A stretch of 64,000 bases of DNA, from contig NZ_JAQOMR010000001.1 of assembly GCF_028401385.1 (NCBI RefSeq), forward strand, positions 4,239,776 through 4,303,775, given 5' to 3'. Under the pieces are notes generated by a model that did not search any database, was not told the DNA's origin, and was given only the letters and a program-made list of their open reading frames with translations. The DNA is from Marinicella algicola. Lineage in GTDB: Bacteria; Pseudomonadota; Gammaproteobacteria; Xanthomonadales; Marinicellaceae. The position numbers and the translations under genes are program-made. Shown here piece by piece: positions 21,280 to 31,635 of this stretch (within the stretch, counting starts at the first letter, position 1; each line of letters begins with the position of its first letter).

Positions 21280-21693
21280 ACAAAGGCCTGAAGCGCGAGA
21301 GCCTCCACGAGGACCGATCTCCCGGTCCGCCATCTTGTTGCACAATTATCGTAGCACGGCCGATCCTGCTTTTGCTCACAGGATCGGACTCGCTGCCGCG
21401 CAGTTCATCTGCTAAAACCCCCGACGAAGAGCATTGGCGCATAGAGGTCAACTTTGCCTAAGTAATCCCGGTCTCGACCCAGTTTCACCCGTACCACCGG
21501 CCTGCCGCGTGCTGCCGGCGTGTATTTATGTCCATCGGGTGGCGGCAAGAGACCGGTCTGGCATTGTTGCCATGTGCCAAGCGCAGTTCCGCTGCCTGAG
21601 CTCTTCAGCTACCCCCGACATCGCCATGCCGCGCCCGCAAGGGTTTTCTCCTGCACCCTCTTGGTGGACTTCCGAACGGAAGACCAAGACGAA
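21280..21693. other. intergenic region between SDR and DUF1062 genes
   Basis: No gene, RNA or clear hairpin terminator could be supported in these 414 bases. Open frames present have no family resemblance and start far upstream of the conserved DUF1062 start. Confidence 0.4.
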
Positions 21694-22341
21694 ATGTGCA
21701 ATTCACTTAAGGTCCGCTGGACCATAACGCCTCGCACCGCACCGCAACCCTGGATCATCTGCGGCAGTTGCGGGGAGCCTCGCCCTTTCCGATCAAGCGG
21801 CAAGGTTCGGCTCAATGCCAACGGTCGCAGGCTCGATGCCTGGCTGATTTACAAATGCGTGACGTGCAAGCGAACCTGGAACAGGCCGATCTTCGAGCGG
21901 CGAAATGTTCGCGACATCAGTCCCATCGCGCTCGAGGCGCTTCGCTCCAACGACCCGGAGTGGGTGGAGGCGGAGGCATTCAACCTCGCGGCGCTGCGGC
22001 GAAAAACACGGCGGATTGATGAAACCCCCGATGCCGACATCGAGCGGACTGTTCTGAGGGAACCCGCCAATTTCACGCGCGTGGAGATCGTTCTGGCAGC
22101 TCCGCGACCGGTGAGCCAGCGCCTTGACCGATTGTTGGCAACGGCGCTCGACATCTCGCGATCGCAGCTGAAGGCGCTGCAACAGAGGGGCGTTCTCCGT
22201 GCGGAGCCAGAACGCGCCGACATGTTCCGACGACGGATCAGCGACGGCACCAGGATTGTTATTGTCCCGTCCCCAGAGGTCGGGCAGCGGGAGATCTGGC
22301 TTTCCCGGGCCACAGGCACATCGCCACCACCGAAAATCTAG
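21694..22341 (+). CDS. DUF1062 family protein
   Basis: 215 residues starting MCNSLKVRW, matching from memory the conserved rhizobial DUF1062 family, whose function is unknown. Two CxxC pairs (CGSCGEPRPF near residue 24 and CVTCKRTW near 58) look like a zinc ribbon. The C-terminal part, SQRLDRLLATALDISRSQLK, resembles an S4 RNA-binding motif. An RNA- or nucleic-acid-linked role is an inference from these two features. An upstream in-frame start would add unrelated sequence. The gene is convergent with xylA and separated from it by a strong hairpin. Confidence 0.8.
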   Translation: MCNSLKVRWTITPRTAPQPWIICGSCGEPRPFRSSGKVRLNANGRRLDAWLIYKCVTCKRTWNRPIFERRNVRDISPIALEALRSNDPEWVEAEAFNLAALRRKTRRIDETPDADIERTVLREPANFTRVEIVLAAPRPVSQRLDRLLATALDISRSQLKALQQRGVLRAEPERADMFRRRISDGTRIVIVPSPEVGQREIWLSRATGTSPPPKI

Positions 22342-22347
22342 CAAGAC

Positions 22348-22375
22348 GGACCGGGGCACTCTCGCGCCCCGGTCC
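22348..22375. terminator. bidirectional hairpin between DUF1062 gene and xylA
   Basis: A 10-bp perfect stem, GGACCGGGGC (22348-22357) with GCCCCGGTCC (22366-22375), has an 8-base loop. It lies between two convergent genes, so it may end transcription from both sides. Confidence 0.6.
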
Positions 22376-22404
22376 TGATATGCAAAATCACAGTCGTTAT
22401 GTGA

Positions 22405-23716
22405 TTAGACGTATTTGTTGACGATGTTTTCGAGATATTCCTGACGGCCGGATTTGGGCTCAGGATTGATATTGTCTTTCTCGACCATCGTTGCGATGTC
22501 TTCCAGCGTCATTTCGCCGGCGAGCATCTTCTTGGCAGTCGGCTCGTTCCAGCCGGCATAGCGCTCGTCGAGTGGCTTCTGCAGGGCGCCTTCTTCAACC
22601 ATCTTGGCCGCAGCCTTCAGGCCGCGTGCGCAGCTGTCCATGCCACCGATGTGACCATAGAGCAGGTCGGCCGGGTCGATCGACTGACGGCGCAGCTTGG
22701 CGTCGAAATTGGTGCCGCCGGAACCGAGGCCGCCATTCAGTAGAACCTGGTAGTAGGCCAGTGCCATTTCCGGAACATTGTTCGGGAACTGGTCTGTATC
22801 CCAGCCAGACTGGTAGTCGTTGCGGTTCATGTCGATGGAGCCGAGAATGCCGAGCGTGCGGGCAAGTGCCAATTCATGCTCGAAGGTGTGACCGGCGAGG
22901 ATCGCGTGACCCTGCTCGATATTGACCTTTACTTCCTTTTCGAGGCCATGCTTCTGCAGGAAGCCGTAAACCGTGGCAACATCGTAGTCATACTGATGCT
23001 TGGTCGGTTCCTGCGGCTTCGGTTCAACCAGGATCTGGCCCTTGAAGCCGATCTTGTGCTTGTACTCGACAACCATGTGCAGCATGCGAGCCATCTGGTC
23101 GAGTTCCTTGCCCATGTCGGTGTTGAGCAGGGTTTCATAGCCTTCACGGCCGCCCCACAGAACATAGTTTTCACCGCCGAGCTTGTTGGTGGCGTCCATG
23201 CAGGTCTTGATGGTCGCCGCCGAGAACGCGAAGACATCCGGGTCCGGGTTGGTGGAGGCACCGGACATGAAGCGGCGGTTGGTGAACAGGTTGGCCGTGC
23301 CCCAGAGCAGCTTGACGCCGGTTGCTTCCTGCTTTTCACCAAGATAGTCGACGACTTCGTTCAGGTACTTCGTGTTTTCAGCAAAGCTATTGCCTTCGGG
23401 ACGAGATATCGACGTCGTGGAAGCAGTAGTAAGGCGCGCCGAGCAGGGTGAACAGCTCGAAGCCGACGTCTGCCTTGAGCTTGGCCTTGTCGATGCCGCC
23501 GTCATACCACGGGCGGTCGAAGGTGCGGCCGCCAAAGGGGTCGCCGCCTTCCCAGGCCAGCGAATGCCAGTAGGCGATGGCGAAACGCAGATGTTCCTTC
23601 AGCGGTTTGCCCATGACGATTTCGTCGGGGTTGTAATGTTTGAAGGCAAGCTGATTTTCGCTTTCGGGGCCTTCATACTGGACTTTGGTGATGTCGCCGA
23701 AAAAGCCGGTGCTCAT
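22405..23716 (-). CDS. xylA: xylose isomerase
   Basis: XylA interconverts D-xylose and D-xylulose in the cytosol, with two divalent metal ions. At 436 residues it is a class II enzyme. Signatures are [10 protein letters not shown] with the catalytic His, [31 protein letters not shown] (metal-ligand Glu region) and [21 protein letters not shown] frameshift near 23395 (TCGTCCCGAAGG) lies between VDIS and PEGNSF; one extra base or two missing would restore it. xylB lies 75 bases upstream on the same strand, after the regulator gene: the order LacI-xylB-xylA forms a xylose catabolic unit. Confidence 0.95.
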
Positions 23717-23791
23717 CTTGGATACTCCCTGTTGGGTTTGTCATTTTCTGTAAGCGGCGGGGTCTGTCTTGGTAGATGCCCGCTTTTCGCG

Positions 23792-25246
23792 TCAGTTTCC
23801 GGAAAGGTTTTTGATGGCCGGATACAGCGCCCGGAAACGCTGATAGGCCTCCTCGAAGGCGGCGGTGTGGGCCGTCTCGGGGCAACTGTTTCCGCCGTTT
23901 CCGGCGGGGTGCAGACGGCAAGCGGGTCGGCGCCGGTCGCAGCCAGAAGGCCGAGACGGGCAGCGCCGAACGCGGCGCCGAAGTCGCCATCTGCGGGGAT
24001 ATCGATCGGCAGGTTGAGGGCTGTTGCCACGGCCTTCAGCCAGTAGCGCGAGCGCGATCCGCCGCCGATTGCGGTAATGCGGGTAAGCTCTGTGCCTGCG
24101 GCGCGTAACGCCTCCAGATTGTCGCGCAGTGCAAAGGCGACACCTTCCATGACCGCCCGGGTCATCGCCGCACGATCACTCTCATGGGCAAGGCCGATGA
24201 AGGCGCCGCGAATGGCGGCGTCATTATGCGGTGTCCGCTCGCCGGAAAGATAAGGCAGGAAGGTCACATCAGTTGGTGCCTGGAGCTGTTCGCCGACTTC
24301 GGTTGAAAGCTGGGCCGGGCTCTTGTCGGTCACCTTGGCATACCAGTTCAGCGTATCGGTGGCCGAAAGGATCACACCCATCTGGTGCCAGGTGCCGGGA
24401 AGGGCGTGGCAGAAGGCATGGACGGCCGATTCCGGCTTTGGACGATAGCGGTCATTGGCGGCAAAAGCACGCCGGAGGTGCCGAGCGAAACAAAGGCTGC
24501 CCCATCGGCAACGGTACCCATTCCGCAGGCGGAGGCCGCGTTGTCGCCGGCGCCGCCGGCCACCACGACCGGGCCTGTCATGCCCCATTCGGAGGCCAGA
24601 ACCTGTTTCAGCGTGCCGCCGGCCTCAGACCCTTCGACGAGCGCCGGCATCTGTTCGCGGCGCAGCTCTGTGGCGGCCAGCAGTTCGTCGGACCAGTCGC
24701 GTTTTGCCGTGTCCAGCCAGGACGTGCCAGCCGAATCCGACATTTCCGAGATATATTCACCGGTCAGCCAGAAGCGCAGATAATCCTTCGGCAGGAGAAC
24801 CTTGGCGACTTTCGCGAAGATTTCCGGCTCGTTTTTCCTGACCCAGACGAGTTTCGGTGCGGTGAAGCCGGGAAACACGATATTGCCGGTGATCGCGCGG
24901 AAACGCGGGTCGTCATCCAGTTGCGCGGCTTCCACATAGGAGCGGGTGTCGTTCCACAGGATGCACGGTCTCAGAACGTCGCCGGCGGCGTCCACCATGG
25001 TCGCACCATGCATGTGGCCGGACAGGCCGATGCCTTTACGGCTGAAAGCTCTGCCGGATGACGCTCCGCCAGACGACCAACGGCGATCTTGCAAGCGGCG
25101 ATCCAGTCTGACGGGTTCTGTTCCGACCAGCCGTGATGCAGGCGCTGAACGGTCAGTGGCGCGTCGGCACTGGCGATCACCTTCTGGTGTTCGTCGATCA
25201 GCATGGCCTTGAGGCCGGAGGTACCGAGGTCAAGCCCGAGATACAT
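23792..25246 (-). CDS. xylB: xylulokinase
   Basis: FGGY-family sugar kinase of about 484 residues that phosphorylates D-xylulose to xylulose 5-phosphate, the step after XylA. The N-terminal phosphate-1 motif is LGLDLGTSGLKAMLID, the substrate loop GLSGHMHGATMVD, and the second domain has GAGDNAASACGMG and the adenosine motif IGGGSRSRYWLKA. Three frameshifts occur near 23880, 24465 and 25060. The frame after 23880 gives APETAHTAAFEEAYQRF and ends in KNLSGN at a stop at 23792-23794. The start at 25246 has GGGAGG upstream. The whole enzyme is recognisable, so I regard the breaks as sequence errors. Confidence 0.92.
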
Positions 25247-25279
25247 GTCTTTCCTCCCTTGTTGTGAGGTGCTGCCTTG

Positions 25280-26308
25280 TCACGGCAGATTGTCCTTGAT
25301 GAAGATATCGATGCGGATACGCTCCTGCGCGGCGATCACCGCGAGGCCGTCCGCCTTGGCCTTCAGCACGCGAATTGCGCTTCGCACTTCGTGGCCGGCG
25401 TCCTGATTGAGGATGACATCAAACAGTCCGCTCTCGAGCGCTTCGCGTGAATGTACCGAAAGCTCATGTGCGATCGTGACGATTTCACGGCCTTTGGCGC
25501 GGGTCTCTTCCAGTGCGGCGATCAGGCCGCGATTACCGGCGCCGAGACTGTAAAGGCCGATCATGTCCGGATGGGTATCGACTGCTTCGCAAACCAGGCT
25601 GCGTGCGAGGGGCAGATCGTCCCGGCCTTCCATGGGCGGCAGGATGGTCAGGTTTGGAAAATGCGCGGCCATGATTTGCGAAAATCCGGCAAACCGGTTC
25701 TGGTGGTCACGCACCGAAAGCGAACCGGCCAGCACACCGATTGCGCCGTTGCGCGCGTCGAGAAACCGCCCCAGCAATGTCGCCGCTGTGCGGCCGGCTG
25801 CGGGGTTGTCGACGCCGGCATAATGATCGCGGGTGCTGTCTTCGAGATCGGAGACGAGAGTGACGACCGGAATGCCTCTTTCGGTCAGTTTGCGGACGGC
25901 CTCGCGCACGGGGTCGGCCTCGATGGCGACCACAGCAATACCGGCAGTATCAGTTTCGCCGGCAGCAAGCAGCGCGTCGGACAGGGCGTCGGCATCGAAG
26001 GCGGGAACGTCGACAATGGTGATCTGTGTGCGTTCGATCCGCCCGCGCTCATTTGCCTGAATGACTGCCGCGCGCAGTTCGGCCATGAAGGCGTTCTCGT
26101 TGCACGGCAGAATAAAGGTAAAGGGATAGGATCGTCCTTTGGCGAGGTTCGCGGCTGCAACATCGCGGACATAGCCTAGCTTTTCAATGGCCTGCTCCAC
26201 CTTGACCCTGGTCTTCTCCCGGACGCCGGGCCGCGCATTCATCACGCGATCGACGGTCGCAAGACTGACGCCTGCTTCGGCAGCAATGTCATGTACGGTT
26301 GGGCGCAT
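25280..26308 (-). CDS. LacI-family transcriptional regulator
   Basis: 342 residues, intact. The N-terminal helix-turn-helix is TVHDIAAEAGVSLATVDRVM, followed by the hinge region and a periplasmic-binding-protein-like sugar-sensing domain (from about residue 62: FTFILPCNENAFM). It is located directly upstream of xylB-xylA on the same strand with 33 bases between, so it is probably the local regulator of xylose use, responding to xylose or a derivative. The 16-bp inverted repeat at 26404-26419, about 95 bases before its start, is a candidate site for autoregulation. Confidence 0.88.
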   Translation of the reverse strand: MRPTVHDIAAEAGVSLATVDRVMNARPGVREKTRVKVEQAIEKLGYVRDVAAANLAKGRSYPFTFILPCNENAFMAELRAAVIQANERGRIERTQITIVDVPAFDADALSDALLAAGETDTAGIAVVAIEADPVREAVRKLTERGIPVVTLVSDLEDSTRDHYAGVDNPAAGRTAATLLGRFLDARNGAIGVLAGSLSVRDHQNRFAGFSQIMAAHFPNLTILPPMEGRDDLPLARSLVCEAVDTHPDMIGLYSLGAGNRGLIAALEETRAKGREIVTIAHELSVHSREALESGLFDVILNQDAGHEVRSAIRVLKAKADGLAVIAAQERIRIDIFIKDNLP

Positions 26309-26403
26309 ATCGTCCGCCTAGTTTGTTTCGCTCCTCACCGGGGCTGAACGGCCCCGCCCGAGACCTTTCCGGTCTTCGTTGAGAAGGACTATAGCGTTAA
26401 AAA

Positions 26404-26419
26404 TGATGTACGTAAATCA
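26404..26419. promoter_or_regulatory. LacI-type operator candidate
   Basis: TGATGTACGTAAATCA is a palindrome except for one pair (TGAT-n-TACGTA-n-ATCA) with a central CG, the form LacI-family proteins usually bind. It lies in an A/T-rich part of the region upstream of the LacI-type gene and xylBA. Confidence 0.55.
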
Positions 26420-26533
26420 AAAATAGTAGATCAGACGAGATTCCGTGAATTCCGCTGTTTCAGGCCACGCGAAACGGCGTCACAACCGGGCCGGCAATGT
26501 TGATTGCTGACGGACATCTTTTCTCGAGACGGT

Positions 26534-27697
26534 TTAAATTTCTGCCATAGAACCATTTGAAAAACTGTCTTCGAACAGTTTGTTGAGGCGGCCGATGACC
26601 GCGATTGGCGGCACGTCGGTGCGCAGCGCCTCTATGATGACGTCGGAGGCCTCCTGCTGGAAGTGGTGATAGCCGTCATGGCGGGGCCGGACAAAGGCAT
26701 GCTCGACTGCCTCGCGGGTCTGGCGGTAGAAATTGTACACGGCATCGTTCACCTCTGCGCTCTCCCAGGCCTGTTTATGGGCAGGCTGTCCCCCGGCCTC
26801 GGCATAAAGTGTCGACTGAACCGGCCCGCTTGCGATCCAGTGGCAGAAATCAAGCGCCTCTTCGGCGTTTGAGGATGCGGCGGAGACGGCAATGCCGGTG
26901 CCACCGAGCGTGGAACTTGCCGGGCTATCGCCGTTGATTGCAGGAACACTTGTGAAGGCCAGGCGGTTGGCGCGAAAGCCGTCGACTGCATAATTCACAT
27001 AGCCGGATATGAAGGGTGCAACCGAGGCTTTTGTCTCACCGCTGGCCAGCCGTTCCAGCACCGCGACAGGATCCATTGTCAGGTTTTCCTCCGGAACAAG
27101 GCGGGCAAGCTCGGCGAGATATTCATAGACGACGATGCCCTCATCCTCACCGATTAGCGGTCCTTGCTGTTCTGCGCGGCATGGTGTGCCGAGCCCGGCG
27201 GCTATGGTGAAAAACACCATCAGGGCATGCGGCGTGCGCAGCGACAGCAGGACCTTGCCTTTTCGTGCGAGGTGCATCAGCGCCTCCCAGTCCGCGGGTA
27301 CTTCCGGCGCTCGGTCGTGGCGAAAGGCCATGACCTCCGCTGAAGCATCTATCGGAAAGGCCCATTGCCTGTCCCGGAAATGAAAACTCTGACAGGTCGC
27401 ACCGACAGCGCCACGCTCAACCTCCCGGCGGGCATCTTCCCGTCCTTCGATATCCAGTGGCAGCAGGCATTTGCCCTGCGTCAGGCGCCCGAGATGCGTG
27501 TGGTCTATGATCAGGAGGTCGTAGGCCTTGGCCAGTTCAGCGGTGTGAACATCCGTGAAATCCTGCTGAGTGCCCTTTTCCCATGTGATGCAGACACCGG
27601 TTTCGGCGCGCCATTGACGCGAAGCCGCCTCCAGCGGGTCGAACCCGCGAGGATGGCTCCAGGTCAGTCCTTTCAGTGTCTTCGCCAAATTCCGCAC
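26534..27697 (-). CDS. solute-binding-protein-like protein without signal peptide
   Basis: 387 residues, uninterrupted, with the fold signature of family 1 extracellular solute-binding proteins (LAFTSVPAINGDSPASSTLGG region; SGYVNYAVDGFRAN). It opens with a GTG start and MRNLAKTLKGLTWSHPRGFD, which is not a secretion signal or lipobox. No permease or ATPase genes are adjacent. It may be a cytosolic member of a rhizobial subfamily that begins with the same TWSHPRG-like motif, or its transporter partners are elsewhere. It lies downstream of the DeoR-type regulator on the same strand and could be its target. Role and ligand unknown. Confidence 0.7.
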   Translation of the reverse strand: MRNLAKTLKGLTWSHPRGFDPLEAASRQWRAETGVCITWEKGTQQDFTDVHTAELAKAYDLLIIDHTHLGRLTQGKCLLPLDIEGREDARREVERGAVGATCQSFHFRDRQWAFPIDASAEVMAFRHDRAPEVPADWEALMHLARKGKVLLSLRTPHALMVFFTIAAGLGTPCRAEQQGPLIGEDEGIVVYEYLAELARLVPEENLTMDPVAVLERLASGETKASVAPFISGYVNYAVDGFRANRLAFTSVPAINGDSPASSTLGGTGIAVSAASSNAEEALDFCHWIASGPVQSTLYAEAGGQPAHKQAWESAEVNDAVYNFYRQTREAVEHAFVRPRHDGYHHFQQEASDVIIEALRTDVPPIAVIGRLNKLFEDSFSNGSMAEI

Positions 27698-27883
27698 TCC
27701 GCGTCATTGTTGCGCCGGGCTGGGTGAGCCGCGCTACAACATCGTTCGTTTCATTGTTTTCAAGGCATGCGCCCCACCCCGGCCGCTTGCGTTAACAAAG
27801 CGGGCAGGGGCTTTTGTTCCCTCTGAAGCCGTCTGACAGTTATTTTGGTGTCACGCGCCGAAAGTCGGATTGCGCGGGGGCGA

Positions 27884-28640
27884 TCAGGCGACGACGATCC
27901 GGGTATTCCAGGCTGCACATCGCGCTGTGAGGTGCGGCTCCAGAGCTCGGTCGGTAAAAAGGTGTCGATATCGGCAAGCGATGCGATGCGCGCGGGGGCG
28001 GACCGGGCGAATTTCGAATGATCGGCCACCAGAAAGGTCTTTCGCGCGCGTCGAACGGCCGTCTGGCTGACGCCGACCTCCATCATGTCGAAATCGAGCA
28101 GGTCGCCGTCATCGTCCATTGCCGAGCAACCGATGATGGCGAGGTCAAACTTGAACTGTTCGACAATATTGTTGGCAAGGGTGCCGACCAGCCCGCCATC
28201 AGTACGACGCAACTGCCCGCCTGCGACCACGATTTCGCAGTCGGGGTTGGCAACCAGCGTATTGGCGACATTGATATTGTTGGTGACCACAAGAATGCCG
28301 CGATGGCCGAGCAACTGACGAGCCACCGCCTCCGTGGTGGTGCCGATATTCATGAAGATTGCGGCATTGTCTGGAATGTTCGCCGCACAGGCAGCCGCGA
28401 TCGCTTCCTTTTTATCGGGATTGAGCGCCCGCCGGTCGGCATAGCCGATATTGCTGGTTCCTGAGGCCAGAACCGCGCCGCCATGGACGCGGGTAAGCTT
28501 GCCGGCTTCCGACAGTTTCAAAGGTCGCGGCGGATCGTCTGCACCGTGACGCCGAGGCGCTGCGCGGCCTCTTCGGCCACAATCCGGCCTTCCTCACGGG
28601 CCATCTGCATCAGATCATCGAGACGGAAAGTTTGCGACAT
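27884..28640 (-). CDS. DeoR-family transcriptional regulator
   Basis: About 252 residues, the usual length. The N-terminal DeoR helix-turn-helix is VAEEAAQRLGVTVQTIRRDL near residues 20-40. The C-terminal sugar-phosphate-sensing domain has the standard NIGTTTEAVARQL, VVTNNINVA and LVADHSKF. Two one-base gaps occur: near 28520 (a T run after RRDL) and near 27965 (TTTTTACC), the second one replacing the true end DIDTFLTDRALEP by an extended tail. Reading across gives a stop at 27884-27886. The alternative unshifted end at 27760 would add 40 unrelated residues. Regulon unknown; the solute-binding-like gene downstream is a candidate. Confidence 0.85.
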
Positions 28641-28862
28641 GGATCCCCGGGGCTCATCCGCATGCAGTTGCCGCGGCCTAATTTTCCCAAGGGAGACATT
28701 TTTCGACTGCTTTTGCAACGCTTTGAAACGCTTCTGCGTTACTGCACGGTCGGCTACCTGTAGGGTCGAGAGTGGCGTTGCGCGCTGTTTTACCTTGATC
28801 GAAGGGGTGAAACACTGTCAATAGCGTTGAGAAGGCCTGATGAAACGTGACGGGATGAAATT

Positions 28863-30133
28863 GTGAGCGGACTGGAACAAGCCATCAGAAAGGCGCTGGA
28901 AAGCACCGACCGGGAGGATACCAATCAGCGGGCGCGGGTCTATCAGTCCGCAAGGCAGGCGCTTGAAAGCGGACTTGCCAAGCAGGGCATTACCGATAGC
29001 AAAGCGGTTGCACGCCAGCGGCGCCGGCTGGACGAGGTTATCACGGCGATTGAACGTGAAGAGGCTGATGCCGCCCGCAAGGCGCGTGAAGCGCGTCAGC
29101 CCCGCCCGGCTGTGTTCGACGATCCATTTGCCGTTGGACGCATGCCCGAAAAACCTGCAGCACCGGCCGAGCCCTCGATCCCTGCAGAACCGGCCTTCGA
29201 TCCCGGCCGGCGGGCTGAATCCGGGATTTCCGCCCTCGATATGGATGGCGAACCGGAGGCGCACTTCGATTATCCTGAAAGTCCGGTCGTCAGAGCCGAG
29301 GGGCGGGCGGACACTGACTTTACCGAAGCAGATTTCGCCGTTTCCCCGGATGACCGGCGGGAAACAGGGCATCTTGATAGCGAAGAGCTTTCCGCCGTTG
29401 ATGACATTTCGGTCGTATCGGAAGAACGCCGGCCTGTCGGCGGCACACTCAAAGCCTCCGACCGGCAACGTCCGAAGAAGAAGCAGAAAGCGCGGCGAGC
29501 GGTAAGGTCCGAGCGGGTTCCGCGCAAGCGCGGGCGTTTTGCGCGGCTTTTGATCGCCGTCATCGTGCTTGCGTTCCTCGTTTTTGGCGGCTGGTGGGTG
29601 GTCAGCTCAAATTTCACGTTCAACCCAAATTCGCTCGATACGGCGGTGCCCAACCCCGCACTTCGGATTGAAGCGGAGGATTTTGAAGGTGCATCCAGCT
29701 GGACGAATGTGTTTCAGCCTGGTGCCTCCAACGGGCTTGTGCCGGGCGCATCGGCGCGCGTTGCCAATGTTACGGTCGATGGCGCGCCCGCAGTTCAGGT
29801 CGCGTCACAGGCCACCGGTGATGCCGGGGCGGTCGCGGTTGCATTGCCGACGGCGGTTCGGATGATGCTTGAGGAGGGCCCGGTTCTTTTCGAAGCCAGC
29901 GTCCTGGCACCTGATGGCGTCGGTCAGCCTGTGGGGATTTACTGTGCCGACGGCACCATCGAGGATGTCAGCGTCACCGCTTCACGCCGAGCGTCCACAG
30001 AGACAGTCTCGTCGTGCGGCTCGACCCGACGCAGGGCGGGGTTCTGCCCACGCGGATGATGATTTCCAGTGACCTCAGTGGATCAGGTGCACCGCTCGAC
30101 ATTTTTGCCATACGCGTACGCGCCGCAGATTGA
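28863..30133 (+). CDS. conserved-looking single-pass membrane protein of unknown function
   Basis: About 423 residues, GTG start. It has a charged N-terminal region with helical, coiled-coil-like sequence (residues 1-80), a long acidic Pro/Glu-rich linker (about 85-215), a strongly basic stretch (about 198-225: KKKQK, RVPRKRGR), one membrane segment (LLIAVIVLAFLVFGGWWVV, about 228-246), and a C-terminal domain of about 170 residues that should face the periplasm. A frameshift near 29985 occurs; reading across ends in FAIRVRAAD with a stop at 30131. It is followed 84 bases later by phoR on the same strand. I do not recognise the family. The position suggests, but does not prove, a link to envelope or phosphate signalling. 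Confidence 0.7.
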
Positions 30134-30217
30134 GACCGTTTGTTTTTGCAGGTGTGAATACGCCTGTCACAAAAGACGTATAAGCAGCTCTTTTTGCAAG
30201 AATTCTAAGGACGTCAG

Positions 30218-31467
30218 GTGAACCGTCTGAAGCAGACAGTCAGGGAAATCGCAACGCGTGCGGCGCGTGCGCGCATTGTCCTGTTTATGGCGGCCGCGTT
30301 GGCTTTTGCGGCCATATTCTTCGGCTCACTTCATCCTGTCGCTGCCGGTCTCGGCTGGCTGATCCTTGCCGCTGCGTCGCTGGTGGCGCAAAGCCCGGAA
30401 GCCGGAACGCCCCAACAGCACGATGTGGACGAGCAACCGGCCGATCTGCTCCCCGATTTCGTCGAGCTGTCGCGCTTTCTCGAAGAGATTGATCTCGGCA
30501 TCTATCTTCTCGCAGCCGATGGCACGGTGCTTTATCAGAACCGCTCCGCTGGCAGCACCTTCGGTACTTTCCCGCTCGGATCGCACATTTCAGCCCGCAT
30601 GAGGGCGCCCGGCGTTCTCGATATCATCCGTGATACGCTGGCCAATGGTCGCGCCAACCAGATCGAATATTCCGAACGTCTGCCGTCTGAGCGCGTCTAT
30701 CTCGTCCGGGCGGCCCCGGTGGCGACCGAACCGGGACGCAATCCGGTGTTTCTGCTGGTTCTCCGTGATATCTCCGAGGCTCGCCGGATCGACCGGATGC
30801 GCTCCGATTTCGTGGCCAATGCCAGCCATGAGCTGAGAACGCCGCTTGCCTCACTGCGTGGCTATATCGAAACCCTGCAAGGCCCCGCCAAACACGACAC
30901 CAAGGCGCAGGAACGTTTCCTGCCGATCATGCTCGATCAGGCAAACCGTATGAGCCGGCTTGTCGACGACCTGATGTCGCTTTCGCGTCTGGAAGCCAAG
31001 GCTCATCTCTCGCCGGAACAGAAGGTCAGGCTCAACGCGCTTCTGGAGCATGTGCGCGACAGCCTGCTGCCGCTTGCCCAGGACCTCGAAGTCGCGATCA
31101 ATCTGTTCCTGCCGGAAGAGCAGGTCACGGTGAACGGCGACAATGATGAGCTACTGGAAGTGTTCGAAAACCTGATCGAAAATGCATGCAAATACGGGGC
31201 CGACGGGGGCGCGTCGATGTCTATCTGAAGGCGCTGGAAAACGGCGCTGCGGAAGTGTCCGTCGTCGATTATGGTCCCGGCATTCCCGCCGAACATGTTC
31301 CGCGTCTGACGGAGCGGTTTTACCGGGTTTCGGTGGCTGACAGCCGGTCGAAGAAAGGCACGGGGCTGGGACTTGCGATCGTCAAGCACATCCTCACCCG
31401 ACACCGTGCGCGGCTAGTGGTCAAATCCGCGGTCGGCAATGGGACCACCTTTACGGTGCGATTCTGA
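30218..31467 (+). CDS. phoR: phosphate regulon sensor histidine kinase
   Basis: About 416 residues, GTG start. Two short hydrophobic segments (about residues 20-60), then a PAS-like region (LEEIDLGIYLLAADGTVLYQ), the HisKA domain with H-box ASHELRTPLASLRG near residue 208, and the HATPase domain with N-box ENLIENACKYG, DYGPGIP and GTGLGLAIVKHI. In low phosphate PhoR phosphorylates PhoB, and the Pst transporter with PhoU restrains it. A frameshift near 31200 (GGGGCCGACGGGGG) separates the N-box from RVDVYLKAL. It is directly upstream of pstSCAB-phoU-phoB, the usual alphaproteobacterial order. Confidence 0.92.
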
Positions 31468-31511
31468 TTGATTTGCGGGTTCAAAAAACGTCATAAAAAC
31501 AAAGCTCTGGT

Positions 31512-31544
31512 CTGTCATAAAATTGAATCAAAAATGACATAAAA
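31512..31544 (+). promoter_or_regulatory. Pho box before pstS
   Basis: Three consecutive 11-base units, CTGTCATAAAA, TTGAATCAAAA and ATGACATAAAA, fit the direct-repeat layout of PhoB sites (CTGTCAT plus an A/T spacer). The first is an exact consensus half-site, the middle is degenerate. Another unit, ACGTCATAAAA, lies at 31488-31498 but with two extra bases of spacing. The site lies 92 bases before the pstS start. Confidence 0.7.
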
Positions 31545-31635
31545 CCGGGCCAGTCCGGTTCCGGCTGTTTGCAGCGGGAGCTGACCAAGCATCGGGTTAA
31601 ACGGTGCAAACTCATAACCCCGCAAGGGATGCGCC

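Noticed and set aside
30164..30185. Pho box before phoR (CTGTCACAAAAGACGTATAAGC)
   Set aside because: Only the first half matches the consensus; the second unit (GACGTAT) is too degenerate to claim.
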